The notes under the pieces: generated by a model
Told to the model about the DNA's origin: nothing
What the model saw: the letters and a program-made list of their open reading frames with translations, nothing else
The model's database searches: none
Part shown: positions 13,909-25,295 of the stretch, piece after piece
How the letters are laid out: every line of letters begins with the position of its first letter
How positions within the stretch are numbered: position 1 is the stretch's first letter
Made by a program: the position numbers and the translations under genes
From: Sphagnum compactum
Lineage: Eukaryota; Bryophyta; Sphagnopsida; Sphagnales
Length of the DNA: 64,000 nucleotides
Assembly: GCA_965153455.1 (NCBI GenBank)
Contig: OZ234503.1
Location: forward strand, 11,413,118 to 11,477,117
Direction: 5' to 3'

Positions 13909-16900
13909 CCACTTGCCCAAGGATTGAAAATGCATTGGCTAGCCATGGCCATGGTCTTTGTAGATCATCCAACCAAATTTCATCCAATCATGTTTCATCC
14001 AACCTTTTTCATTGGGAGGATTTACTACGCCAAAAATGCTATTTCATGACTAGTCATATACGACTACAAATGGATAAGCGACTAAAAATGGCATAAACAA
14101 TAGGTCCGAATCAACTACAAATGGTAATTGAACCAATTATAGAATGACATTTCTAGCTTAGTGATTGCACAAAAAAATGAAATTTAAAATTTAAAATTTA
14201 AAAATGAAGTGACTTTGGACGTTTTCTATCGCCAGAAAGGAGTTGAAAAAAAATTATGTTCAATGCGTAAAGCAAAAAGGGTGTTAGAGCAAGGAACCAC
14301 CATCGATCATCCATCCACCTAGATCACTACCCATTATTGTAATCATCTAGTAATCATCCACCTAGATCACCGAGGATGTTCATCATCATCCCACATGATG
14401 TTCGTTTTCATCCACCAATATCCTTTCGAATCATTCTCTCTCTATTCTTCTCATGTTTTGGTTGTTCTTTTCTATTTTTCTCTATTTTGGTAAAGTAGTT
14501 TCGATGGAAAATGATTTAACACAAAATGTTCACCTGGACATGGAATTCACAAAAAAACTTCTAGAGTTTGTTGAATGGAATTACATCAAGGTACAAGCAA
14601 TGGACCTCTTTCCAAATTGTTCTTAATGCATTCATATCCTTCTTATATTGCAGTCTAATGTTGATAATTTTTGTTGCATCTAAGTTCCAACTCTCACGTG
14701 GTTTGCACAACATAAGATGAAAGCCATCGTTTAACATTTAATCCTTTGATTTCAAGTAACAAGCTCCATCTATCCAAAATATTAGTGATTAGAAATGAAA
14801 TATTGTGTGCCTTTGAAATGGATTTGAAAGACACAAATGCTAAAAAGCTTCTGTAGAAGCACTGGGGCAACTAATGTGATACCAAATCAGGTTTACAAAC
14901 ACCAATTTTTCGCTATTTGCGAGATTACAAAAGAAAGATCATTAGAAAGCTATGCTTGGAGCTTTATCATCATCTTAAAGTTGCAAAACCATGAAGAGGA
15001 TTAGTCGATTTGATGTGAACCATTGGCAAGTGAAATTGAGTCGTTATTTCTCAAACGATTCATGATGCACTGTTGGAGACGATCCTTTTGGATTGGTTGT
15101 GGTTCATGTTGTGCTGTCCTTAATCATGAAAGGGCTTCATTATAATGATCGACTAGTGGAGATCATTTTGGACCTTGTTGGATTTTTCTTCCATGTGGTG
15201 AAATTTCTAACTAATGATATCATGCTCAATATTGAAGGTGTTCTTTTAATAAAGGTGAGCTTTTTAATGATATTATGCTCAATGTGTGAAGGTGTTCAAT
15301 GAAGTATTTTACTTTTAAAGTTATAATGTAGCTTGAGTTGGCCATGCAAGGATGCCGTTTAGATCCGGGTAACCAATTGTGGCACTTTTAGTAGATGAAT
15401 GAGATGGAATCTAGAATTTTTGAATTGAGCAATTATATGCGATAAATTATTGTCATTGAGAAAGATCAAGAACTCGATGGAAAACTTCCAGGTTTAGCGG
15501 TATAGATCATTAGCAATATTAGTTTTCAAGGAGAAACAAAAATTCGGTTGAAATAATTTTGTTTTATTTTTAGGCAAATTAATTGATCTCCATCTTCATA
15601 TGGATTCATGCACATTCTTTCTAAAGATGTATTCATACACATTCTTTCTTTATGAATACATGATTATTAACACTTTTGAGGACATGCACATTTCTACATA
15701 CATGAAATTTGTTTCCTTGAACTTGATTTCATGGACATGTCATCACTTTGTGTGCAAGAGTTGTCCAATTCTTCCATTTTGTTGTCTTCTTGTTAAGGAA
15801 AATAATGATTGGTTTTTGCAACTAAATTTGGTCTTTGTTATAATTTCGGAGCAGGATTTTCTAGATAGACATGTATTGTTTGATATATATTGATATATTT
15901 ATTTATAGAAGTGGTCATACATTCTAGTGAGTGGTACTTTCTAGATACAACACAACGACACTTAAGATTTGGTGCAGCTGCTAACATGGTTCATCTTGCA
16001 ACTAATAAAATACACATGTAATTTCAATTTTCTTTTCTTTGTCTATTGATGATTATCCTCAGTTTCAATCCTGTGAATAATACAATAATTTTATAATGGT
16101 GGAAGAAGAAGTGGTAGTAGTAGGAAGAGGGGAAGAAAAGGGAAGATGTGAAGAATTGAAACAAGGTTTACAATAAGGAACGAAAGAGGGACGAAGGATT
16201 TATGGCTTGAAGGAAAGAAGGAAGTAAGGAAGAAGGATTTAGGGTTTTGAAGGAAGAACAAAAGGGAGGAAGGAGGATTTTGGGTTTGCGGAAATGGAAC
16301 GAAACCAAAAGTTGTGGTTGGATAAATGTTGAGTAGGTGAATAAAATATTGTATCTAGAAGGACATGCCTTCCCAAATATAAATACTTGCAAAAAAAATT
16401 CATGTGGTATTATTGTTCAGTCATCTTCCATGGGCACACCACACATGCCTCGAAGCATTGGAAGCACATTCCACTTAGTGAAGGTGTGTTGAAATACAAA
16501 AGGAAAAAACTTGTAGTCATTTATTTATGAAATGACTTGAATATATATATATTCTCTCATTTCTTTCTCTACCTAGTCTTTGGTTTTGTAATCCAAACCT
16601 TCAATTATCCTATGTTTGTCTCTTTTAGTGTCTTTCTTTGCTTGTCTCTAGTTTTGTTTTCAAAACCTTAAAAAATGATCCAATGTTTGTGGTTAGGACT
16701 TGACATACTCCAAGCAAAAGTAACTGTTTCACTCCTTCCTTTCTTTCGTCTTTGTTAAATTCTTAAAAAATATTGGAACTATTTTGTGAAGCTTTACAAT
16801 AATTGATTCAAGTGTTGCTATCTCCATGTGTCTTTGTCTTTTTCTTTCTTTGCACACTTGACCTTATAAGTTTTTGATGGGTTTTGGTAGGCCTCAAAGA

Positions 16901-18239
16901 TCGTAGGTGTAAGGATCTTAGTGCGTAATTGACTTTGTCACATAAATCTAGGACTTTCATGTCATTTAGTAATACTTGTGCTATGCATCTTTTTCATATA
17001 TCTTTCCATTGGTGCGGGATGGGTGTACGCGTGTGGTATGTTTTTTCTCATCTTGATCGCAAACCTTAATAAGTCAAGAATGCAATATCTTGGAGACCAT
17101 GCATTTAAATTTGGTGCAAAAACCCTTAGATTACAAACAACCTAACATGTTTTTTTTTTTGCTTGATGTTGCATCATGTTACATGTTAATATTTTGGCCA
17201 ACAATTGCTACATTCCTTAATGTCAAGTGCAAAAAGGAGTTAGAAAACTTAATAAAATACCTTAAAACTTTTACATTCACAAATTTGACTCAAAAAATAA
17301 TCATAGGTAAAAATATATGAGAGAATTACATTCACCCAAATAACATCATATTATTAGAACAAATGTGACAAAACAAAGACATCAAGTTATATGCAACTAT
17401 TTTACAAATTAAACCTTTGAAATGGAAAGCTTTTAAATTCAAAATTTGAATTATTAACAAGTTTTTCTACTACTTTAAATTTTAATTTATTCAATGATCC
17501 ATGGAAAATTACAACCTTCATAGTACCTAGAAATGAATTGTGGAACACAATCAATAACTCAATATAATCAAAACAACAATGTTACATTATAATGGCCATT
17601 GATACTTCCAATTTTTTTTGATATGTAATGACATCCAATACTTCATAAAAAATATTATTTCCAGCAGTAAAACCAAAAAATTAACACCTTTTTGAAAAAT
17701 ACACAAAACAATGAAAATCATAATCATTGAAAACCTATATCCTAAATTAGGAATTGTCAATGGAACTGTGATCACATCCAAAATATTATAGTCACCAAAT
17801 CCCAATGGATTCAACAAGGTCATTTGATGCACTTTCCTACAAATGATTTTCATGTTGATTTAAATGAATTCATTAAAAAACATGAAACTTTACAAGATAT
17901 AACCCAACAAGGCCAACCTAAAAATGTAATACCAGTAGTACCCATATAAAAAGTTCCCAATATCATCATCACATTCAAGAATCAAATACCTTTAAAACAT
18001 TTAACATCAACAAATACAATTACCATTTGTTCTTGCTTTTAGTGTTATAAAATAAAAAACTCAAGGATAAACATTTGATCATAAATTTGACACCTGATGA
18101 TGTACCAATTAACACACATAACATATATGTAATGTTATTATGTTTGTGCTCCCTAGATAGACTCATAATATTAAGGGAAATATCTATGCAAGACATCTAA
18201 AACAAAATTCTTAAAGGGGTTGTTAGAGATGACAAAACC

Positions 18240-18506
18240 TGTTATGGACCGACTACAAACAAGTGGAGAATTACAAGACAAGACAAGTTTTATTGATCCA
18301 TCAACTGGTGTTGATCTGCTAAAGGGTTGTTCCCCAGACTATCTCCTTTTATAACCCTGAGCCATACTAGTCCCAAAATATCCTAGGCCATGATATTGCC
18401 AAAAGTATTCCAAAATATCCTAGGCCATGATATTGCCAAAAGTATCCCAAAATATCCTAGGACATGACATTGCCAAAAGTATCCCAAAATATCCTAGGCC
18501 ATGACA
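18240..18506 (-). repeat. 3' LTR of the chromovirus (complete, 267 bp)
   Basis: This is the downstream LTR in coding orientation and is shorter than most plant gypsy LTRs. Its U3 end carries about three and a half tandem 37-bp units. A TATA box (TATAAAAG on minus, 18346-18353) follows, with about 105 bp of presumptive R/U5 to the CCATAACA end. It directly adjoins the polypurine tract and the pol stop codon. Confidence 0.92.
18371..18506. repeat. 37-bp tandem repeats in LTR U3
   Basis: TCCTAGG recurs at 18381, 18418, 18455 and 18492, exactly 37 bp apart. Each unit carries the palindrome CCTAGG and a TTGCCAAAAGTAT block. The same array is in the 5' LTR. The position upstream of the TATA box suggests enhancer repeats. 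There are no variable spacers, so this is not a CRISPR array. Confidence 0.93.
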
Positions 18507-18519
18507 TTATCCTCTCCTC
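18507..18519 (-). promoter_or_regulatory. Polypurine tract
   Basis: On the minus strand GAGGAGAGGATAA lies directly against the start of the 3' LTR. This is the expected place and composition for the plus-strand DNA priming site of a retrotransposon. The TAA at its end is also the stop codon of the pol frame, so coding runs through the tract to the LTR border. Confidence 0.85.
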
Positions 18520-21500
18520 AAGCGACATCTTCTAGATGGAGCCGGTTTGTTAGGATATCGTTGGTGAAACCGATTAACTAAGTCTTGGGCATGAACTAGG
18601 TTTCCAGCAGGCTCCCAAGTAGCTTCAGAAGGAGGATAACCTCGCCAAAAGACAAGGTACAAGAGCTTTCCACGAATCTTCTTGGAGTCCAAGACCTCCT
18701 GAACTTCAAACTCTTCTTGGCCTTCAATTTCGACTGGAGCTGGGGGTTCTTGATGACGTTCTGGGATCGGGTTTTCATGATAGGGCTCAAGCAGGGAGAC
18801 ATGGAAAACATTGTGGATTTTGAACTGGGGTGGAAGCTCCAACTGGCAAGCCACTAGACCAACCAATTTGGCGATTTTGAAAGGTCCGAGGCGCTTGTAA
18901 TCCAACTTGGCACATGGGCGAGTGGTAGCAATGTTCTTTCTGAGAAGCCAGACCTTGTCTCCAACCTTGAAGTTTGGATGGTCCTTGCGTCGGCGGTCTG
19001 CTTGCTTTTTTTGCCACTCCTGTGTTAGCTTGAGTTCTGCCATAAGGTTCTATTGAACCTGTCCAAGCCTCGTGGCCCTTTCTTCAGCCGAGGGGTTTAC
19101 GGAGTCTCCAGGAATTTCAAGGCTGAACCTGGGATGAAAACCGTAATTGGCAAAGAATGGACTGATCCCGGTCGATGCATGTGTTGTGTTATTGTAAGCA
19201 AACTCTGCTTGAGATAGTAGGTCCAGCCAGTCGTCCTGTTGGTAGTTCACAGTGCAGCGAAGGTATTGCTCGAGTGTCTGGTTTGTCCGTTCGGTTTGTC
19301 CATCTGTCTCAGGGTGGAAAGCTGAAGATAGCCGAATGTCAACTCCAAGAAGCTCGAATAGACGATGCCAGAACTTGGATGCAAACTGAGGACCTCTGTC
19401 GGACACAATTTCCTCGGGGAGTCCATGCAGTCGGACGATCCCGTCCAGAATTAACTGAGCTGTCTCTTCTGCCGTGATTGACTTGGAACAAGGGGTGAAA
19501 TGGGCCATTTTGGTAAGTCGATCGACCATAACCAGTATTGAATTCTTGGTTCTGACAGTAGGGAGGTCCGTGATGAAGTCCATTGCAATAGATCCCCAAG
19601 GTCGGCTAGGCTTCGACAGAGGCTGTAGGAGTCCAAACGGGCGATGCCTGGGAGCCTTGGATCGAGCACATGTATCATAAGACTTGACATACTCCCGTAG
19701 CATCTTGTTCATTTTGGGCCACCAGTAAGTCCTTGACACTAGTTCGTGAGTCCGTGCCATTCCAAAGTGACCTGCCAGAGTGTTGTCGTGGCATTCCCTC
19801 AGGATTTTTAGGCGTATAGGTCCTTCGGGTACATAAATCAGGTTATTTCGAAGGAGAAGTCCGTCTTGCTGCTCAAATTGATCCAAGTCATCACGATTTG
19901 GGTTCCTTGGTCGTTCCTGGAGTTCCTTCTTGATGTTGGTAGCCCAGGTGTCTTCCTTAGTTGCTATCTTGATGTCCCTGACAAGGTATGAGTCTGGGAG
20001 GGTGCTGATTGTTGCTGCAACTCGAAATTGCTTGGGGTTGAGTAAAGTCTGGTTCTGCTGGCCGTAGGCCTCATCCCCCGCTCGAAGTTCATATTCTGAA
20101 TGACGAGATAGCGCGTCAGCTTTCCCTTGCTGGGTGCCGGGTTGATACTGAATCTCAAAGTCGAAATCAGCTAGGAAGATAGACCAGCGTGCCTGGCGAC
20201 GATTTAAGGTCCGAGTAGTTGTGAAATAAAGGAGATTCTTGTGATCTGTCAGAACTTGGACTCGATGTTGAGCTCCGGCAAGATACGGTCTCCACTGCTC
20301 GAATGCCGTGATGATTGCCAAAAGTTCCTTATCGTAGACCTGGTAGTTGATTTCGGCACTGGTTAACTTCCGTGAATAGAAAGCAATTGGATGCAGCAAC
20401 CCATCTATTCCAAATTGAGATAGAATAGCTCCCAAGGCAAAATCGGAAGCGTCCGTTTCCACAATGAATGGCTTGGTAGGATCGGGATGTATCAGGATGG
20501 GTGCAGAGGTGAATGCCATCTTGAGAGTATCAAAAGCAACCTGGGCCGTTGGATTCCACGAGAAAGGCTTGTCTTTGCAAGTCAGGGTTATTAACGGTGT
20601 TGTGATCTTGGAATAGCCTTTGATAAACCGACGATAGAAGTTGGCAAACCCTAGGAAGCGTTGAATGTCCTTGACCGAGGATGGAGTAGCCCAACACTGG
20701 ATGGTCTCGACCTTTGACTTGTCCATGAAAATGCCATCTGGAGAGATCACGTAGCCGAGGAACGCCACTGAAGATTTGTCGAATTCACATTTTTCCAACT
20801 TGGCGTATAAGCCATGCTCCCGCAGCGTCACAAACACCAATCGTACATGTTTGTCGTGGGTTTCCTGGTCCTTGGAAAAGATTAAAATGTCATCCAAATA
20901 GACCACGACAAATTCGTCCATGTAATCCCGGAAGATATCATTCATCAAATGCTGAAAGACTGCGGGTGCATTGGTGAGGCCGAAGGGCATGACCGTGTAT
21001 TCGAAGTGGCCATAGCGTGTGCGGAAAGCTGTCTTCCATTCATCACTAGGGCGAATCCTGAGTAAGTTGTAGGCTCCACGGAGGTCAAGCTTGGTGAAGA
21101 TCTTCCCGGTACGTAGTCGATCTAGGAGACCTGAAATCAAGGGCAAAGGATATCGATTCTTTTTGGTTATCTTGTTGAGTCCACGATAATCCACACAAAG
21201 TCGAAGGGAGCCATCCTTCTTCTTGACAAACAAAATTGGGGCGCCGGCTGGAGACTTGGAATGCTGAATGAACCCCTTGGCAAGATTTTCAGTAAGGTAA
21301 TCACGCAGGGCTTGGAGTTCCGGTTCCGATAGGCCATAGATAGGACCAAAGGGTGGTGACTGTCCTTCTTCTAGATCAATCGGGCAGTCATATGGACTAT
21401 GGGCGGGGAGCTGATCAGCATTAATATTTTCAAAAACATCAACAAAGTCCTTGTACTTCTTGGGAAGTTTGACAAGTGTTGGTTCCGATTGGGGGTTTGT

Positions 21501-22361
21501 GGTGTTGGCTGGGTTGACATGGATGGCGAAGACTTGAAGATTCTTAGCAGCCCAATAGAAAGGGACAGCTCTATCAACGAAGATCTGGACAGGGTTGGTT
21601 TTTTGGGCAGAATTCTTGACAAGATTCTTGACAGGACAAGGTTTCGTTCTGACCAATCGGGGGTTCTTGACTGCACGATTTGACATAACAGACTTGATAA
21701 AACTGGAATTCGTTCCGACCCTCTTTGGGTTCTCGACCACAGGGTTCTTGGCAAGACTGGACAAAGTGTTTTTTTGAGCGTGGGGTTCTTGAGAGGGGCA
21801 TCGTTGTGCGCTGAAGGTGAGGGTTCTAGATCGCCAATCAATGATAGGGTTGTGTGCTTCTAGCCAAGGCAGACCAAGGATGATGGGATGGTGAGGGGTG
21901 GAAATGATGTTGAGAACAATCTTCTCCGTGTGCTTGCCGATACAGAGTTCTAGAGGGGTTGTCTCGTGTGTGATTGCACCAGAAGCAATGGTTCTCCCAT
22001 CAATAACCTCTACCGGAACAGGGGTTGACTTCTTGACCACAGGGATGTTGTGTTGGACGACAAATGTTTGGTCGATGAAAGAAGAGGTGGCGCCGGAGTC
22101 CACCAAAGCTGACACTTGTGGTATGTCTTCTGGAATACGAATGATGTCCACATACTGAGTGAAACTGGGACTGGGACCAACAGCGGAACAGGAGCCTTTG
22201 CAAAGGTGGTGTTGGGTGAGATCCAGTCGCACGGCTCCTACTGTGACTGGATGTTCTTGTTTTCCAACTCCTGGGGAGTTTCCACAGCTTGTACCTGAAG
22301 TTTGACAAGCTTTTGAGGGCATTGACGAGCTATATGCCCTGGGTTGCCACAGTAAAGACAT
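18507..22361 (-). pseudogene. Chromovirus pol polyprotein, broken by an amber codon
   Basis: The 1103-codon frame 22361-19050 encodes an aspartic protease (DSGATS at residues 89-94), reverse transcriptase (LCVDYRGLN, KLDLRGAYN, YLDD at 488-491), RNase H (ETDASD at 635-640) and integrase (catalytic D928, D988 and E1024, the last pair 35 apart as in Ty3 integrases). A TAG at 19052-19050 interrupts it. The same frame continues to 18507 with a GPF-type module (LGPFKI) and a chromodomain (LYLVFWRGYP, EATWEP). In the integrase zinc finger, the His residues and the last Cys are present, but Tyr895 stands where the first Cys of the usual C-x2-C is expected. Pol lies in the -1 frame relative to the gag remnant. 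I call it a pseudogene because of the nonsense codon, the zinc-ligand change and the lost 5' parts. The RT region itself looks intact. Confidence 0.93.
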
Positions 22362-22477
22362 AGATTGTTTGTCCTTCGGCGAAGTTTCTCGGCTTCTGTC
22401 AAAGATTTAAACTTAGCTGTGTCGATCTGCATCGGAGCAGGTCCAAAGTGTTGATCTGCTAAAAGGTTGTTCCCCAA
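22238..22477 (-). pseudogene. Chromovirus gag remnant, CCHC zinc knuckle
   Basis: The readable fragment contains [14 protein letters not shown], a C-x2-C-x4-H-x4-C zinc knuckle that binds RNA in gag nucleocapsids. The preceding [16 protein letters not shown] is typical linker sequence of plant gypsy gag. The capsid and matrix parts are missing because the frame enters the truncated LTR at about 22448. It overlaps the start of the pol frame (22361) in a different frame. Confidence 0.9.
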
Positions 22478-22646
22478 ACTATCTCCTTTTATAACCCTGA
22501 GCTATACTAGTCCCAAAATATCCTAGGCCATGATATTGCCAAAAGTATCCCAAAATATCCTAGGCCATGATATTGCCAAAAGTATCCCAAAATATCCTAG
22601 AACATGACATTGCCAAAAGTATCCAAAAATATCCTAGGCCATGACA
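22448..22646 (-). repeat. 5' LTR of the chromovirus, truncated (199 of 267 bp)
   Basis: It matches 18308-18506 over its whole length with six substitutions. It retains U3, the 37-bp repeats and the TATA box (22486-22493 on minus). It stops about 38 bases downstream of the TATA box, where gag zinc-knuckle coding begins directly. The missing 68 bp are the R/U5 end. The junction shares GTG with the intact LTR, consistent with a microhomology deletion. Confidence 0.92.
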
Positions 22647-22651
22647 AAACC

Positions 22652-25295
22652 TCTTTCCCAAAAAAATGTGAATAAAAATGATGTATTTGACAACACCCAA
22701 ACCAAGCTTCCTCACATCAAAATTGCCCAAAATATTGAAATATGTAATGATTCATATGATGACTCTACTAATTGTGCTAACTATAGCCAATTCAAAGCAC
22801 ATAAAATCAAAACCATCATTTAATTGACTCAATATGACAAGTTTGATGCCATAGTTTGCATTGTGCAATATACACTTAAAAAATGTCAATAACAAAAAAT
22901 TTAGTCAAATAAAACAATTCAACTATTATGAAAACTTATAAATGTTCACAACTTGTTATACACATATGCAAATGTCATGCAACAAGTGAACAATTCATCA
23001 TGTGATGTTTTCACAGTAGCATATGCAACAAACATTGTGTTTCAATTTGACCCCAAAATTCTCAATAAGTTTTATTACAAATGTGAACACATTTATGAAA
23101 CCCATAAATAGCATAATTCATTCCCAAAATATCTAACACAACCCTACAATTGATAATCAATTTAAAAAATAAATATATAAAAAATGCAAGTGGAATATTT
23201 ATAAATTTTGACCACCAAATTTGCACATGCTAATTCTTCGATTTAGTTAGACCTTTCTTTTTTTTGTAATTACATCGTCACTTGTAGTGTGTAGCAATGT
23301 AGAGCCCAAGTGAAGTATCTTGGTTTTGTGACAAATTATGAAAATCTTAATAGACGCCAAAATGACCTATGTGGAGGTTGGTTATTGGATGTCATTCATG
23401 ACATTGGGGGTGTGTGAATCCACCCACACTGGACATTGATTTGGTCTTGTTCTTGTAGTTAGCTATTATGCCACGTTGTCAACATAGAATGGCATGTTGC
23501 ACATATTTATCCATGGACGGCTTTTGATGAAGAAGGGGAGTCCACAAAGGTTTTATTCTCATTTGGTTTCTTTCCCTTTTTTTTTCTTCCTATTTGGTTG
23601 TCGCATCTGTTGAACTGATCCATCATGTCTGGTGTATAGTTTTACATTGATCCTTGGTGTGTCACCCGAAGGGCAATCTTTCTGGGAGCCAAGCAACAGG
23701 GGTTTGTGACAACTCCTACTCAGATTGCCTCACCAAAGTGTTTTTGTGTTCAATGGAGAATTTCTCTTTCATATTTCCTGAGGCTGCATCACCCAATAAA
23801 CCACCATATCTACCACTAGCTGTAGCATTTGCAGCCAATAGCTCTGAGACATATCTACCAGATTGCAAAGAAAACTTTAGGACACTCTTCAAACACTCCA
23901 TGGACTAGATAACTGGCAAGAGGCCACTGGGTATTGAACTTAGCTATATCCAGTAACCAGAGGCGTCAAGCCAGTTGCTGGACATAACCTCCTCACCAAG
24001 TGGATGCCGATCACTTTTCGTACACATATGAGATACAGTCAGCTTAATATGTGATAAAACTGGGGCATGAATGTCCAATCAGGAGCAGACATGTCATTGA
24101 GTCAGCCCCCACAACTGGTTACAAGTCTGTACATGACCATGAGTGTGGCCATAACCTTTATGCCTGTTGCTTACAAAGTGTCAAACTGCGACACAAAGTG
24201 TCAAATCATCACCTTCATCATGAATCACAATAATGATCTACTATAATTCCCTATTAACTTCATAAGCTCCCAACAGTGGGTGCAGATAATTATGCAATCT
24301 GCCCAGAATTAATTTCAGGCAAGCCATTATGAAGCACCGGCATCCAGAGTTTTAGGTACATTTCTTCCAGAATTAACTTGAGGAAGCCATTATGAATCAT
24401 CTGCATCCTGAGTTTTGGTTGCGTTTCTGCAAGCAATGTGCAGACTCAGTCAGGGCTCATGTTGTTAGCTAGCCCTCACACAACGAGGCATTGGTTGATT
24501 GGCGTAATACACAGGTTTCCAAATCTATGGCTTGCTGGATTATCAACACCATATTAGTATGTCAGATGAGAAACATGTTGTGATAAGTAACTGCGAGTAA
24601 GCATACAGTTTTGGGATCATGTCTCAACTAGCCTAGACATAAGTCTGGTCAGATATGAATGCTTCCAGACCAAACAAAGTCTGCATCCTATAAATTAGGT
24701 GACAAGTTGTGTGAGACCCTTCCACCGCAGAGAGCCAGGAAAAACACACCTGTCAAGCAGATTCCAAGCAAGACACTGAAGAACACATCCAACACCTGGC
24801 TGGTCACACACAACACAAATTGGCAACATCTCAAGTGAAGGTTTCTGTCAGTATTCATCCAAAGTGAGACAAATCTCTCCGACAGGCTTGTTGTCACATA
24901 CCCAGCAACCATGAAACTAGAACAGTAAAACCATGCTGCATGTGGGACCCAGATATTGTAGAATTCCAAGAACAAACATCTTCACCAGTACATGTGTCGA
25001 GGTTCAACAACACAATGTTTGCACGATGCATTTGTAGAACAAAATACACAGCTGTTCTGTTCAACAAAAGGGTATGACACAACAAGAACCAAATTTCACA
25101 AGCAATCAACAACTGTAGTTGATAGGCCATATCCCATGTTTATTAGCCACAAGGGCACTGGCAATAACTGTCTAAACCAATGAGCAAAGTTCGTCCACAA
25201 CATCAAGCATTGCTATCTATGTGAAGGAGGCACCATTGTGTTACAGAACTATAGTCTTGCTGGCAACATGAACCAAACTATGGAGAAGCAACTGC
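22652..25295. other. Intergenic DNA downstream of the UBA gene
   Basis: No supported gene. The part nearest 25,295 probably includes the 3' UTR of the minus-strand UBA gene. A 64-bp unit is tandemly duplicated at 24304-24431. The minus strand at about 23,900-24,000 carries AAGTTCAATACCC, which resembles a Pol III B box, but no convincing tRNA or SINE boundary could be set. Confidence 0.5.
24304..24431. repeat. 64-bp tandem duplication
   Basis: Two adjacent imperfect units begin CAGAATTAA at 24304 and 24368. They share AAGCCATTATGAA, GCATCC and GAGTTTT blocks. It lies about 0.9 kb past the stop codon of the UBA gene. Confidence 0.75.

Larger units (their letters stand above)
6600..18234. other. 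AT-rich gene-poor region with decayed repeats
   Basis: Over 11 kb without a gene I can support. It holds CTAGG-rich tracts (10.0-11.6 kb), an inverted repeat, a 92-bp tandem repeat (13.6-13.9 kb) and a possible CACTA-like end near 14,027. An ATG-led frame of 40 codons at 14504-14626 (starting MENDLTQNVHLDMEF) reads smoothly, and its internal AAG|GTACAA at 14590 could be a donor. Downstream frames are interrupted, so it may be a decayed exon. No family is recognised. Confidence 0.5.
18235..22651 (-). mobile_element. Ty3/gypsy chromovirus, internally deleted, with 5-bp TSD
   Basis: The element runs from 18240 to 22646 with its coding strand on minus. It is flanked on both sides by AAACC (18235-18239 and 22647-22651), a 5-bp target-site duplication. 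In coding orientation the LTR begins TGTCATGGCC and ends CCATAACA, the usual TG...CA. Order on the minus strand: truncated 5' LTR, gag zinc-knuckle remnant, protease, reverse transcriptase, RNase H, integrase, chromodomain, polypurine tract, complete 3' LTR. The chromodomain marks it as a chromovirus. The primer-binding site, the U5 end of the 5' LTR and the gag capsid region are absent. The surviving LTR overlap differs at 6 of 199 positions (about 3%), so insertion was fairly recent. The copy cannot be autonomous as it stands. Confidence 0.95.

Noticed and set aside
18381-18506. Regular 37-bp repeats that look like a CRISPR array
   Set aside because: The units are contiguous, with no variable spacers, sit inside the LTRs of a retrotransposon and are present in both LTRs. 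The genome is eukaryotic.
23654-23908. 84-codon frame near 23.7 kb as a gene
   Set aside because: No family similarity, and an equally open frame exists on the opposite strand.
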